Positions 48,334 to 60,853 of a DNA stretch of 64,000 nt are shown here, in pieces (within the stretch, counting starts at the first letter, position 1; the number at the start of each line of letters is the position of its first letter). The position numbers were made by a program, and so were the translations under genes. Location: assembly GCA_021014325.1 (NCBI GenBank), contig CM037470.1:62001-126000 (forward strand), written 5' to 3'. The notes under the pieces are model-generated. The model saw only the letters and a list, made by a program, of their open reading frames with translations, made no database searches and had not been told where the DNA came from. The stretch comes from Plazaster borealis (lineage: Eukaryota > Echinodermata > Asteroidea > Forcipulatida > Labidiasteridae).

Positions 48334-51300
48334 ATGGTTAGCCTTAATGGGGATGGAAGAGAAGGAAGTAGACAGAGAGGGGTAAGTTTCCTACACTGTT
48401 CTAATAATATTTAAATGTTTTATCAAGGGCAAGGCCCCTTTTCGGCTTTTGGCCTTGTTTTGGGGGGATTTTAGGTATTGCACCATTTTCGTAAAGAACA
48501 CAAAAATAATTTAAAAACATGCTTGTATTGTAATCTGTCTTTACTATTGTTCAGTAGTTTGAAACGGCTACGACCTATACCGTAGGAGGTCCTGTTTTCA
48601 GGGCGTCCCTGAAATCGATGCAAATCTTTTACCTCTCTGCGCGCGATGTAAACAGTCCCTAGATACAGTTTTTGTGGTTTGACTTGCCAAGCAAAGAGTC
48701 TCCTCTCCTTTGACCAAAACTTAGAATTATGTGAGGCTCCACTGGCAAGTTGCACTTGTATTGCAAAAATTTGTGGTATTTTAGGCATTTCTACAAGGTA
48801 CAAAAATATGTCATACTGTCGGGGCAAAAAGAAAAAATTTGCCCGCCGAAAAAGTTTCATCGAACAATTTTTCAATTATCAATTCACGATGATAAAATCA
48901 TGTGACTTAAAATTCTGCTGAGCATTCTGGGGAAAAAAATACAGAGGCTTAAAGAAGCCATGTGCCTTATATCATTTTCTAACAGTCTGGAGAAAATTTT
49001 TTTAAACCCTCATATCATTTATTATTAATAACATTAACATTTAAACATTGGCTTGGTGATTCAAATATCACTGTTTATTGATATGCTTTATTATAAATGT
49101 TAAGAAACATAAAAAGATTCAAAACTTTTTAAAAAGTCAGATTTGAAAGCCAAGACTTATTGACACTTTTTTTTTTTTTTTTTTTTTTTGCAAATTACCA
49201 TCGTAATTTTTAAAATTAAATAAAAAATATTTTGAATAAAATGAAGGCAACTGCTGGCTAAAGAGTCATACACAACGTCTCACAGAACACTTGAAGTCAC
49301 TGCAGATGTTTCTTCTGCGTATGGCTTCACCAGGACACCATACTTTCTTGTTTGCCTCGAAAACAGGTCAAACTCGAAACACGGGGACGCTATTGAAGTC
49401 ATCGAAGATCGGTGCGTGGTGTGAAAGTTTCAATGTCTATCAAGTTTTAATATATTTTTACATACTTCTTATAAACAAAGGAAGGTAATTAGGGCATCAG
49501 TTGATATATGGCATCATTATTGTTTTTCAATTCAAAGAAAAAGGCATAGTACATCGAAAACCGGACACGGGAGGATACCTAATTCTATTTATATTTTCTA
49601 GCAATGTCATAATGACAAAGTTAAAGTGATTGCGCTGTTGACATTTTTTATTCGTGTTGCACAAAGACCCTAAAAAGAAAAGCTATAAAGTTTCACCATG
49701 GAGGATGGTTTCACTATCAGCAGACTATCACTATGCATATGACATAGTGATAGTCTGATAGTGAAACTTTAAGGGTCTTTATAACGTAAAACACGAATAA
49801 AAAATGTCAATAGCGCTATCATGAATCTGCCTCTCTGTGCGCCGTGGCATGGTGGTTTATTTGTTTATTGATTACTCTGCATCTTGTTGAACTGTTTTAC
49901 TAAATAACATTATTTATTTCTTCACAGGGTATTTTCTTTAATGAGCCCAGCATCTTACAATCGCCAGAAGATGAAGATCTTTTGATAACTCACAATCTTC
50001 AGACAGAGGAGGAGTGCCACTTTAAGAAGTGCAACACGCTGTGGGTAGCAGTATGTCAGATAATATTGATAGTGAGTATCACTTTGTTAGTAATACTGTA
50101 ACATTAAATGCAGAGTTCTCCCTTAACACTGGTCCGCTGGCCAAATGCCAGTTATAACTTCGAGGACCAGTCAAAATTCTCTCCAATTCAAGTGGTCTGG
50201 CTGGCTAGTTGAGTGTTGGAAAGCATCCCTACTTAATGTGAAATATGGACTTACTAGTGAAAAAGCTTGGGACTAGTGAAATGATTGGGTCCTACTACTT
50301 GCCGTCAACTCGCCGTCAACTCACTTGTGCCGTCAACTCGCCGTCAACTCCTCCAATATACATTTAAAATCCACAAAAGAAGCATAGAACTGTAAAGTAT
50401 TAGCTAAAAGAGAATTCTCATAAGTTTTAGGTTACATTTCGGAATAAAAATTTAGTTTTTTTCTTGTGAAAAAATTATCTCGCTTGCACAACATGGCAAC
50501 TGAGGGCACTTTTCCTGCATATGGATAAGTCTTGGCCCAAGATGTCAATGATTGGTACTATTTATTTATCAACACATAATCGTTTTTGTAAATGAAATTT
50601 TACCGAAAACCATAGGAAATATGTAGTTTAGCCCAGACTTAACACTTCTATGCCCCATTTATAAATTGTTGATGTACATTTAATGAGTTGACGGCACGAA
50701 AATAAGTTGACGGCGAGTTGACGGCAAGTCGGCGAGTTGACGGCAAGTAGTAGGACTGAAATGATTGGCTAATTCTAATAGTCACTGAAAAAGTTAAGGT
50801 CAAACCTTGAAATGAAAATTTGTTAAGAGAGTGCCTCTTACGCACTTGACTCGTAACTTTTTTTTAGATAAAGTGTTCACAAAATGTTCATTTGTTCTTT
50901 TATATTATAGCTTTTCAATTGAAGGTCCTTGTAATTATTTTTTGTACTTTTCCACACAATGTTCTTGTATTCACACAATTTATATAAATATGCGACTCTT
51001 CTCATATATTTTAACAATTTCCATATTTGTTTACCTTTTTGTTTGTTGTATGTTTGTTATTTTGGAGTATTTATCTCTTGTTTTTATATGAACTGTTATT
51101 ACTTATAAATGTAAAATTGTTTTAATTTATGCTTTGTGCTGCAGTGAATTTTTTGCAATTTATAACTATTTTATCTGTATGCTGATGTAAACAAATAAAG
51201 ATCTTTTTTGAAGGAATATCAGTTTATTAATTCAGTAATAATTACCTTCTTTTCTTTTCTTTTTGCGAGAAACATTGCAGAATCAAACAACCTTTTTTTC

Positions 51301-54300
51301 ACTGGTTACAATAAAAAATTATTTACCCAGATAAAGTCCCTTTTTAATCAGAATAATTGAAAAGTGGCAGTTGGATTTAGCATCTTTCTTTCTTTTTTTT
51401 AAAAGCGTTTTGTGCTATTGAATGTGATGTGCACACATGTGCAGCAATTTTTCTGTTTACTGGGACTTATAGTCTTTTTTACTCTTTCCTCTTTTGCAGG
51501 TTCTATTTCTGGCTGGCTCAATCGTCCTTCCCTACGCAATTGAGCCTCATATTCATCCCAATGAGACCAAACCAGAACAGCTAGACGACGCCTTTACCTA
51601 CGTCGCCTTTGCTCAGCCTGTTATGTGGTTACTGCTCTTAGTTATTGACCGCTATCTTCAGTATAAACACATTGTACTCAGACGTTATGGGTATCTAGAC
51701 TTCACACAGAATACTCGATACATCAGAAGAACAGCAGAGTTCATGTTTTCTCTAGGTGAGAAATCTCTACTGAGGAAAATACACAGGGCCAATAGTCTTG
51801 GTGCAAGACGTTGTTGTTCATTATCACTCAACTATTGCGATTCTATTGTAAACTCTATGCATGCATACAAGAACCATCGGGTGATAGAGGGCGCTGTTAC
51901 GAAAACCTGACTTATTCCATCAACCAAGGCCCACCACACTTCCAGAGAACGCCCTCTATCGGTGGAATAGTCGTGACGTGTATGTAGTGTTGAGTGTGAA
52001 CGGTTTTACTAACTCAACGTAAGAACGTCTTGCACCAGACAAAGCCAACTTTCAAAACCTGTTGAGCACTTTTGAGCTACTAGCCAACATATCACTGATT
52101 GGGCATTGGTTGTCACTGTTTTCCTGCTCGGCAATTAGTTTAATTTCTGCAGTCTTTATTTTTGCTCATTCATCCCATTGTGAGGGAAAAAACTAATATT
52201 CAGAGTAGCATTTGCGTGCGAGAGCCATACCAGCATGCCTCTTTTGCTTACTAAATTTGTTGAATGTCAGCAGACAGACGTCTTCCTTCCAGTGGAGTTT
52301 TTGATACTTTTTGTTGAACTCACAATAGACGTGGAAAAATGGATATTTTGTTAATATTCACCAAGGAAACCTCAGTGCTTCTGGGTGGTCACAACTGCCT
52401 GGTTATCTCACTGGTGTACTGTTGGCAGAGCTGGTCCCATTCCTTTGCGGCCCAGTATGCAGCCAGCCCAGGAGAGCACTACTTTGAATGTTGGGACTTT
52501 CCCTGACCAAGTGAAGACTGAAGGGAAAATAGTCTGATCAACTAATTAGAATTGTTATCATTTTGTCTTCTTGAAATTAGACTAAGGTTGCAGAGAGCAG
52601 CTGCTTGTTGGAGATTCACAACACACGGGCAGTAAAGGCAAAAAAAGATAAAACTAACAATAGTTTTAAAATTCCAGCAACTTGACACAAAGACAGTTTG
52701 TTTTCATATGAACTTTGCCCTTTGACCCTTAGGTAATGCTGCTATGCTTGCAGTGGTGATGCTGTGCTATAAAGTGATACCACCTTCCAGCTCAGTCAAC
52801 CCAAATGACAAGAAGGCAGGGACAGTGTATGGAGTTTATTTCCAAGAGATCATCATTGGTATTGAGTCTATCGTTGCACTTTTCTGCTGCATTAGATATG
52901 CAAGTAAGATGTCCTTTATCTTCTTTCATATTTTACTCATTTCATTTGTTAGTTGATAGCCTGTTGGTGCCTTATTTCTGTCATGTTTTTGCTACGGGAG
53001 CGTGCGCAGCCGATATTTGGCCGTGCCACACGGGGAAGTTTGCTTAGCAGACAGTTATCTAGTTAATTGTAGACACTCTGAAGTTTCAAAAAATACTTAA
53101 TGACCTGACATTTCTACCCTAGCAAAAAGACTCTGCTAGGGTCGAAACGTCGGGCCATTAACTATTTTTTGCGTTTTCTTTTATGCCATTGGCCCATTTG
53201 GTTGGTGAGCAGTTTGCAACAGCTAATTCTATTGTCGCACTCTGAAGTTAAGTTTTGCCACTAAAGGGCTTTATTCAAAGGGTGCCCATTATTCTCTTTT
53301 TCACAGATTTCCTAGATTCTGAAGAACTTCCGGCATGCATTAGGCCTAAATAAACTATTCTTCATGGTTTATCTTACTTCATAAATTCACTTTTTAAACT
53401 TTAATTGGCACCTGGTCTGGTAGATCCCTTGAACCAAACTGTGTAGCATTCTTGCCCTGCAAATACCTTGCTTTTATTATTCCCAATAACTCACAGTGCT
53501 TTTAGTGTTCTTTAATTTTTTAATTAGCATTTCCTTAATTAGCTGTTTCGTAGCGAAACAGCTCTTGTTTTCGTTAAAGTTTTTGTTATTATTGTTTTTT
53601 TTATTTGTCTGTTTCAGTAAAAAAAAGCCATTGACATAACGCACAATCGTTCCAGGCAGCCTTTTGCATAGTTCCTAAAGAGCAATTGCAATGAAACTTT
53701 TAGGGATGAAAGGTATTGGTGCAAGGAAGGTCCTAAAAGAAATTCGTCATGATGACGTCATCACCTGTCACGTGACGTCATCTTAAAGGTTTCTATTTTA
53801 AATATTTGAAAATCCGTATCAAATCAGCCACAAGAGACCGTAGCTTTCTGTTTGTGGGATTGGGTAGGGATAAAATAGGTCTTCATTTTATTCAGTGTGC
53901 GTGACCTCACATGACCTCTACTTCCGGTCGAAACCGGAAGTGCCTCGTAATTCAAAAGTGGCAAAATTTACGAAGTTGCTTTTAACGATGTTAGTGTCTG
54001 GCAAGGGTGGGCAGTTCAAAAAAAATATCAATGACGTCACAATACGCAACAGCGCCCTCTAGCGACAGGTTCAAAACTCTTCAAAATGGACTTTTTGAAG
54101 ATGTGTGTGGTGAAGTTTTGTGCAATCACTTCAAAATTTACACACATGATGATCGTCAGGCAGCCATCATACATGTATGTGTGAAGTTTCAGATCAATGA
54201 CGTCATCGGGGGTCACGTGACGTGGCATTAAAGGTGCACTTTTTGAAGTCGTATATCTCCCGAAGTATTAGTGCGATCATGTTGAAACTTGGCAAGTCGT

Positions 54301-56445
54301 TAGATAATGGCAAGTTCCTGTTAAACTTGTAATGACGTCATGATGACGTCATCACACGATTTGTTATGATTTTTTCATTTTTTGCAACTTTAAGTCAGAA
54401 ATTGCTAACGGAAAATGCTTTAATCCAAATTCTTTTTTAAACAGGCTTGATATGTCATTACTGATTCGAAAAATATTTGACGTCATCATGACGTCATCAT
54501 TTCTCAGGTTATATTATCTTAAAGGTACAGTTTTACAAGATATATATGTAGACATTGAATTCGATCTCACAAGGCATTAAATATTGTATTATTAAGTTGA
54601 TTATATACACACTACAACACTTTCATATTCACTTGATTAATTTGAAAAAATTATACACGAAACAGCTCTGCATTTGTGCACAAATGCAATTATGTCTAGT
54701 TTAATGTGAATTTGTGTGCTTTTAATAATTATAATTAGATGTTTTTATACTATACAATCTTGAATATTTTTCTCAAAGCCATGTTACTATATATTAAATG
54801 CCCTTAATATTTGTATATCTTAAATTATAGCACCGGGAGATCAACCTAATAGTAACTAAGTTCACTGTTTTTGAAATCCTTCAGGGTGTTACCTTTTACT
54901 TTTTTAAGCTCCTGGTCTGTTTGTGTCTTTCTGATACTTTTAATCAGTGTACTTTTGTATCCTTTGCTGTGAAATTAATAATTTAAAATGAAAATGAAAT
55001 GAAAGATCTTAGCAGAGAAATATGTCCATTACATCGGGTTACCAATTACATTGGTTACCAATCAAAAATCTATGTAATTCATATTGTTGCATCTGGTACC
55101 CCTGTATATTTTTGCTAAGTGGTATTTTCTGCTTAATAGCCAAACAAGTTTTATTCAGATTGAAGTCAGTTTTGGGTTTTTTTATGTAATAGGAATGGAA
55201 AAATGGAAAACCATAGTGATCAAGAAAAACCATTATAGTTTCTGTCCATTTATTTGTTTGTTTTGACATTTGTTTACAGTTTACGTTTACAAGTTTAACA
55301 GCGCCAAACTTGCGCCCGATGTTGAGCATGAAGAGCAGATGATTGCAGTGATGCAGCCAAGTACACACCTACCTGACATCGGTTACAGGTTAGCATCCAA
55401 CTTCAGTCCTCTCCACTATTCTGCTCTTACTTTCATATTGTACCTGAGCACTTTTCTTTGTATCTCTTAATTCACCCTCGGGTCCTGACAACATTCCCCA
55501 TCTCTAAACCCATGGAGACATCACTGTCACACCCAGCTGTTAAATTCTAACTTCACTGCATCCATCTCCATCTACTCAACACTCGTCTTTCAATCTCTCA
55601 CTCATCTTAGCTCTATCAACCCCACCCCTATCTCTCCAGTCTTGGCAACTTTCCCCATCTCTAAACCCATGAAGACATCACACCCAGTGGTATACTCCAA
55701 CTTCAATGCATCCATCTCCATCTACTCAACACCCCACCACACGCTTAATCTTTCAATCTCTTACTCTTCCACCACCATTCCTCACAGTCCGCTGTTCCTC
55801 CTTTACCTGTCTGGCCATTTATATTAGCCACTTTGCTATCTAATGTGGCTTGTTGTGGCCAAGCGGTTTAGAGCACCAGACTCAAGCTCTGGTGTTTCTG
55901 ATCAGCAGAGTGTGGGTTCGAGTCCCAGAGAAGCCCAGAACACTTATCGTTGAAGAGTAGGGGTTAACGTTAACTCCGATGTTTCTGGTTCACACAGCAA
56001 GCACCCTTGTTTACAGGTTTCGTCAGGTTGTGACCTACATTGATTAAGTTCACTAATGAGGCATCCTTACTTTCATTACCAGAAATATATAACAATAATA
56101 TAATAATAAATACAATGTATACCCTTTCCCTAAAACCTTGTCCTCCTCATACCTGCCCACCTTACAGCCTCCCAATTAAAAATCTATTTTAGTGAATATG
56201 TTATTAATTTCTAATACTTTCTCACTTTAGTCAAGAAGGAGCAAGGATTATAATCTACATGTATATAAAAGATGCAATTCATCAGATATTCATCCTTGAT
56301 GTTATTGTCTTTAATGCTTAGGGACAGTCAATACGTTGACTCTCTGCTAGAGAGACAAGCAGACATGATCCGTTATTTGAAGCATCACACGGAACACCTC
56401 AGCAAACGAATTCTAAAACTAAGATCTGCTCAGACAACAGGTTGA
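48334..56445 (+). CDS. TMEM192: Transmembrane protein 192, 6 exons
   Basis: TMEM192 is a four-pass, homodimeric protein of late endosome and lysosome membranes. Exons are 48334-48381, 49928-50071, 51500-51755, 52733-52903, 55280-55388 and 56322-56445. They sum to 852 nt, or 283 residues (vertebrate protein about 271). The N-terminus has an acidic dileucine motif, EDEDLL (residues 30-35), typical of lysosomal sorting. Four hydrophobic segments lie at about 54-78, 96-116, 146-165 and 187-209. The C-terminal tail is cytosolic; it has the conserved YKFNSAKLAPDVEHEEQ and a helical, coiled-coil-like end (LLERQADMIRYLKHHTEHL). All junctions are GT-AG and phases agree. Candidate poly(A) signal AATAAA lies at 57065-57070. 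Introns 1, 2 and 4 carry inverted-repeat elements. Confidence 0.93.
49628..49825. mobile_element. Inverted-repeat element in TMEM192 intron 1
   Basis: The left arm (GCGCTGTTGACATTTTTTATT, CAAAGACCCT) is inverted at the right (AGGGTCTTT, AATAAAAAATGTCAATAGCGC). The centre holds a second palindrome: CACTATCAGCAGACTATCAC against GTGATAGTCTGATAGTG. It also includes a CATGGAGGATGG string like the hairpin at 17693. Non-coding. Confidence 0.75.
50289..50756. mobile_element. Foldback element with 12-bp flanking duplication, TMEM192 intron 2
   Basis: The 468-bp element starts GTCCTACTACTTGCCGTCAA and ends with the inverse. The arms are made of an 11-bp repeat, GCCGTCAACTC. It is flanked by identical TGAAATGATTGG at 50277-50288 and 50757-50768. 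Inside there is only AT-rich sequence with no reading frame. Confidence 0.88.
53541..54687. mobile_element. CRE-rich element with hairpin ends in TMEM192 intron 4
   Basis: It begins with a perfect hairpin (AGCTGTTTCG, loop TAG, complement; 53541-53563). It ends with ACGAAACAGCTCT (54657-54669) followed by an 18-bp palindrome GCATTTGTGCACAAATGC (54670-54687). CGAAACAGCTCT is thus present at both ends. The body has at least five TGACGTCA palindromes (about 53755, 53772, 54031, 54197 and paired sites near 54333 and 54480) and a CTTCCGG...CCGGAAG pair (about 53922-53940). The body resembles the modules of the 1-12 kb region, in opposite orientation. No reading frame is conserved. Confidence 0.75.
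55850..55998 (+). mobile_element. tRNA-derived SINE in TMEM192 intron 5
   Basis: The head reads GTGGCCAAGCGGTTTAGAGC (box A region), ACTCAAGCT (tRNA-Leu-like anticodon loop) and GGGTTCGAGTCCC (a perfect box B). It then jumps to the tail found at 24200-24250, so the middle is deleted. Not a functional tRNA, because no acceptor stem forms. Confidence 0.75.
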
Positions 56446-59137
56446 TTGGCAAGAAGGGATTGATCTTTTATGAATTCAAGCTGGAACGAGGAAATACAAG
56501 CCAACAAGACGGGGAAAGCAGATATCTTGGATGTTTAGTGCTGGGGGAGTCATGGGACCAAATTCATTAAACATCAAGCAAGATTTACCCTCCCTGACTG
56601 ACAGAGTTGAACATCTTCTATGTTGCTGGGTTTCTTTTCTGTATAACTTCTTCTTTTAGTACAAACAAAGTGTATCAATGACAATTCATCAAAGTATTGT
56701 GTATTGTTGTAAGCTCTTTTTATAGTTTTGTTATATTCAACAACGACAATTGCTTTAAAATACAAATTGCTTTTTTTGTAATATGCAACAAACTATCAAC
56801 ATTCACAATGTTGTGAATTTTTTATAATTTTGTCATGTTCTTGTCTTATGTTTATCCAAAAGTTTATTTCACTCATGTTTAAAGAATGATAGTTAAAACT
56901 CTACTGCAAACCTACTACTCACTTCCGTTACTTGTTTTACCTATTTTTAATTCACAACCCATTAGACAAAGTGCATGGACTACTTCACAAATACATAATG
57001 TACATGTTATTTACAAATTGAATGCCACCAAGTTTTACAAACATGCAATTATTTATTGGTTTGAAATAAACAAATAATGTTGGAAGTAGTGTCTTGTGTT
57101 GTCATTGTCATTGTTGTGTGGAGAGAAAAAGGTTTTTTTGTTTGTTAAAATAACTTGGTCTGGTCTTAACACATGGGAAGACCATCTTCCGTGGTCATGG
57201 GTCAGTGCTTTTGTGAAATCTTAAAGAGGTATTGTTATTTGGTTTTACCCGTACACCGATGTGTGTAAAGCACTGTATACTCAGTACTTTCCCCGAGTCC
57301 TGTGAAAAAAATCACTTAAAGAGGTAGTTTATGTATTTTCAAATAATAAGAGGCTGCAGCCTTTGAGGTGATTTGGGTAATCTTTATGAGTCAAAGACGG
57401 TGCTTTTGTGTTTAAGTGGTGTTACTGTACTCTGATATTGATCATTTTCTTTCTGATAATGAAACCAATAACTCATTAAAAGTCATTTTAAAGGCAGTTT
57501 TATAGACCATGTGACCTGTGACTTTCTATGTTTGCAAAAGAGCCGAAGAGCCTGGACTTCATGCAGGCACAATATTTGTACACAACTCAATGAAAGAAAA
57601 CATAAATCTTAAATTTTATGTCTGATTTTTATTAGCTTTTGACATGAAGAAAGTGGGCAGACCTCAAAACTTGTTCAGCTGTTATTTTTTTAACTCTTGA
57701 ATTTATGTGGAAACTAATGTAAAGTTTCCCACTTGAACAATGTATTATCTTGCCTGCAGAAAATGCCCTGGAATATACACGGTCACTCTTTTTGTAAACA
57801 AGAGTTACATGGCTTATAATTTTGAGTTAACGACACTATCAAAACTTAATAAGAGTCCATAAAACTTTGTTTTGGAAAGCAGAGTATACATTAGCCATAA
57901 ACACCGGAACCAAATTATCGTTGTAGCTCTATGATCACTACATAGAGACAAAAAGGCTGCAAAAATGGGGAGGCCAAAGAAGGACTTGCATCAGTTGTCT
58001 AGTGGTGCAAATATGGTAAACAAGACAAGCCAGAGGGTTTTGGGTGGGATCAAAGGATGGTTAGTTTGGTGTCCTGCAAAGAATCAGCCCATCTGCATCG
58101 ATCGTGGTGTTTTACCAGGGTACTGTGGACAGGACAATTGGTGGTAAGAACCGATTCACATTGCTGTGAATGTATAGGGATAACTTTACTGAGCTTCGCA
58201 GAATAAAGGCTTAATACTTTCTCCACTGAAGCAACAACAATACTAGTTGTTTGCTAGGACTGTAATCTTTGTTCCGATTACAGCTGCAAGGACCGATCCT
58301 TTGACTGGTTGGCGTAGGCCTTGCTGAAGTTTATGGGTTAATTATACTGTATAATTAGTCACTAAAGCTTTCATAATATCTTAGAATGTTCTTCAATGGG
58401 CTTAGCTACTCATGGATGAGTTGATGGACGTCACCAGTGAAGAAATGACTCCACTGTCATCTCTATCTTAGGTGTCCACCTTCCCTCATGGGTACACTCA
58501 AGAATTATACATATATACCATGTTTCTATTTCCAATTTTAGAGGGTGGGTGGGACTCCTTTTGCAGTATTGGCCATTGGAAACATATTGTGCCCGATATG
58601 TGGCAGAGGGTGTTCCCCAAAATATGCCCATACTTTAACACACTCTTTTCCTCTTGTACAGAAGTACCCCGAAAAAATCGTCTTAAGAATTCCTGAGATT
58701 CCCAGAACATTGAAGCCACATATCGAGCATATGTGGAGAAATGGATTTGCTCCACAACTTATTAATTTAATTATTTCATGGTCATTCTATAGTTTTTAGT
58801 CCCTTAACATGTTTGAAACCTTGTTTTTCATGTTTTTAACTTATTGTGCGTGGCTTTCTTTGTTATTATTGTTTATCTTACTCATCACAATTATTTTGTT
58901 TTACCTGCAAACATAAAACTGTGATAACAACAACAAGCGCTGCACTAGAAAAGATTGTTGTTGAAAGAGCGCCCTCATGTCAAAAAGTTGGCCCGAGTCC
59001 ATAATATTATGATAATTGTTGTTGTTATGCGTCATGCGCATCCTTGCCGAACATTGCATGGTTGCATTGTGTTGGCTAAAAATAGTTGTTTACTAATACT
59101 CCTTATACGGAGGTCATTTGCCTTATTTGGAAAGGTC
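56446..59137. other. TMEM192 3' UTR and intergenic region
   Basis: A candidate TMEM192 poly(A) signal AATAAA is at 57065-57070. Beyond it I see no exon with splice support. A 60-codon frame at 57965-58147 and overlapping frames around 58431-58799 on both strands have no recognisable motif. AT-rich sequence dominates. Confidence 0.4.
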
Positions 59138-59240
59138 AAGTGACGTCTCGGAATTATTTACGTGACGCGGCATGGTTACGCGGAATCGCGGATTTTTGAT
59201 TGGTTCTCAGCAGTGGTCGAATGTGACGTCACGACCTTAT
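59138..59240 (+). promoter_or_regulatory. Likely BTG3 promoter elements: CRE and CCAAT box
   Basis: Upstream of the BTG3-type start are a full CRE palindrome TGACGTCA (59224-59231), a CRE-like TGACGTC (59141-59147) and an inverted CCAAT box ATTGG (59199-59203), all within 100 bp. CREB input would suit a BTG gene, since mammalian BTG2 is an inducible early gene. The transcription start is not visible and activity is inferred. Confidence 0.5.
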
Positions 59241-59580
59241 AGGTAAATAATTATCGCTAGCGTTGCATTTTGTTATTCGCAATCGCAGCTGGGAGACCGA
59301 AGGTCCAGATGATGTTTTTGTCGTGGAGGGGACATTTTTAACATTGAAATCTATGATTTTATTCCTTCATTTTATTGAAATCATACAGCAGACTGGCTTC
59401 ATACCAAACAACAAGAGAAATTCAGCTACTTTGATGACAGAAATTGCCAAAGAGAAGTGAGAAAATAAGGCATTTCGCAACACTTCTGCGGTCACAACAG
59501 AACAAAGCAGAGCACCCACCTCGCGCCAAGTTCTTCTCAAAACAACAGCTTTTCATTCCATATTCCAGCAATTTGCAAAC

Positions 59581-60853
59581 ATGAAGGACGAAATAGCAGC
59601 AGCAGTTGTCTTTCTGACACGTCTTATCAACCTCAAACGTACTTTCACAACAGAGCAGATGTCAAAACTGTCGGAAAATCTAGTCTCTAGTCTAATCGAA
59701 AAGTTCCGAAACCACTGGTACGAAGAGAAACCGAGCAAAGGGCAGGCTTTTCGGTGTATCAGGATTGCTTTAGATGAACCGAGGGACGCAGTTTTAGCAA
59801 GAGCTGCAAAGAAAAGTGGTCTACATTACGATGACATGAGTCTTCCCACCGAGTTCACATTATGGGTGGACCCACTAGAGGTTGTCTGCAGGTACGTTAA
59901 CTGTGGTTTGGGTGTGACACTACCAGTTCTCCGCTACCCATTGATCCTTGTTTTATATAGAACAAAACTCCCATTGTTCAACACAAAAGATTTCGTCACT
60001 AAACAATACAGGGTTCACCAAGTTGAGGTTGTTGGCGCGGTTTCGTGTACTGGTTTTAACGGCTACGGCTCTGATTTGTGCCAGCAATGATTCATTGTTG
60101 TCATCAACATTTTATTTGATTTAATTTTTAAGATAAGAATACTTGTCTTGGACAATAATTACATTTGTAGAAAAATAAATTTATACTAATGTGATTGTGA
60201 TGAAATGTTGAACAATAAAAATAAAAAAATTATGTGAGTGAATAATCCAAGATGTTTATATGCATTTTGTCACACTCTGAAAGCAGATTGATACAAGTTG
60301 TTATTTTTAGACTGAGGTGATTTCCCACTCCTTCCTTTGTGCCAACTGCCACAGAAAGCTATAGTAATATAAAACAACAGAAATTGTCAAATGTGGTGAA
60401 CTATTTTTTTACACTAGGCCCTTACACTACAGTGTTACAAAGTTTACATGTGTGTTTGGTATGGTTTTAAGAACGGTCGTTTTTGTTTTCATTTAACACA
60501 GGTTTGGAGAGAAAGGTACAATCTGTCCGATTGCAGAATTCCCAAAGAAGACAAAACCTGTCAACGATAACGAGCCACCATTGACACAATCGACACAATC
60601 TAGTGATGATAATGGTAACGTAGACTCCAATGCAAACCCTAAATCTGTTGTTGACTCCATCAACGAAGTCCTCCAAAATCATCCAACAACTGTGAATGAT
60701 AACGCCATTCATACAGGTCACCGACGAGGGCGCAAACAGAGAGCGAAGAACAATTATTACATGAATAATGCCATCAATTCAGAGAAGGACTGGCCTGCTC
60801 TGTCCAGAGACCAATATCATTGGGTAAATAAGTCTTTGGCAGTTACTGCATAG
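59581..60853 (+). CDS. BTG3: BTG/Tob family protein, BTG3-type, 2 exons
   Basis: BTG/Tob proteins bind the CAF1 (CNOT7/8) deadenylase, recruit CCR4-NOT to mRNAs and restrain proliferation. Exons 59581-59891 and 60502-60853 (GT-AG) give 663 nt, or 220 residues. The BTG domain fills residues 1-110. Its start, MKDEIAAAVVFLTRL, fits the family. Box A is around 45-62 (HWYEEKPSKGQAFRCIRI) and box B around 88-104 (LPTEFTLWVDPLEVVCR). NHWY.EKPSKGQA and LWVDP.EV.CR.GEK favour BTG3/BTG4 over BTG1/2 or Tob. The tail is a polar linker, a basic patch (RRGRKQRAK) and YHWVN near the end. The last resembles the terminal HWIN of BTG3 and supports this stop codon. A donor-like TGG/GTAAAT at 60821-60829 lies just before the end, so an alternative C-terminus cannot be excluded. 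Confidence 0.92.

Noticed and set aside
48471..48875. 134-codon minus-strand frame in TMEM192 intron 1
   Set aside because: No family resemblance, no splice or promoter support, and it lies in non-conserved intron sequence.
57965..58147. 60-codon frame starting MGRPKKDL
   Set aside because: Short, no homology that I recognise, and no conserved context between TMEM192 and BTG3.
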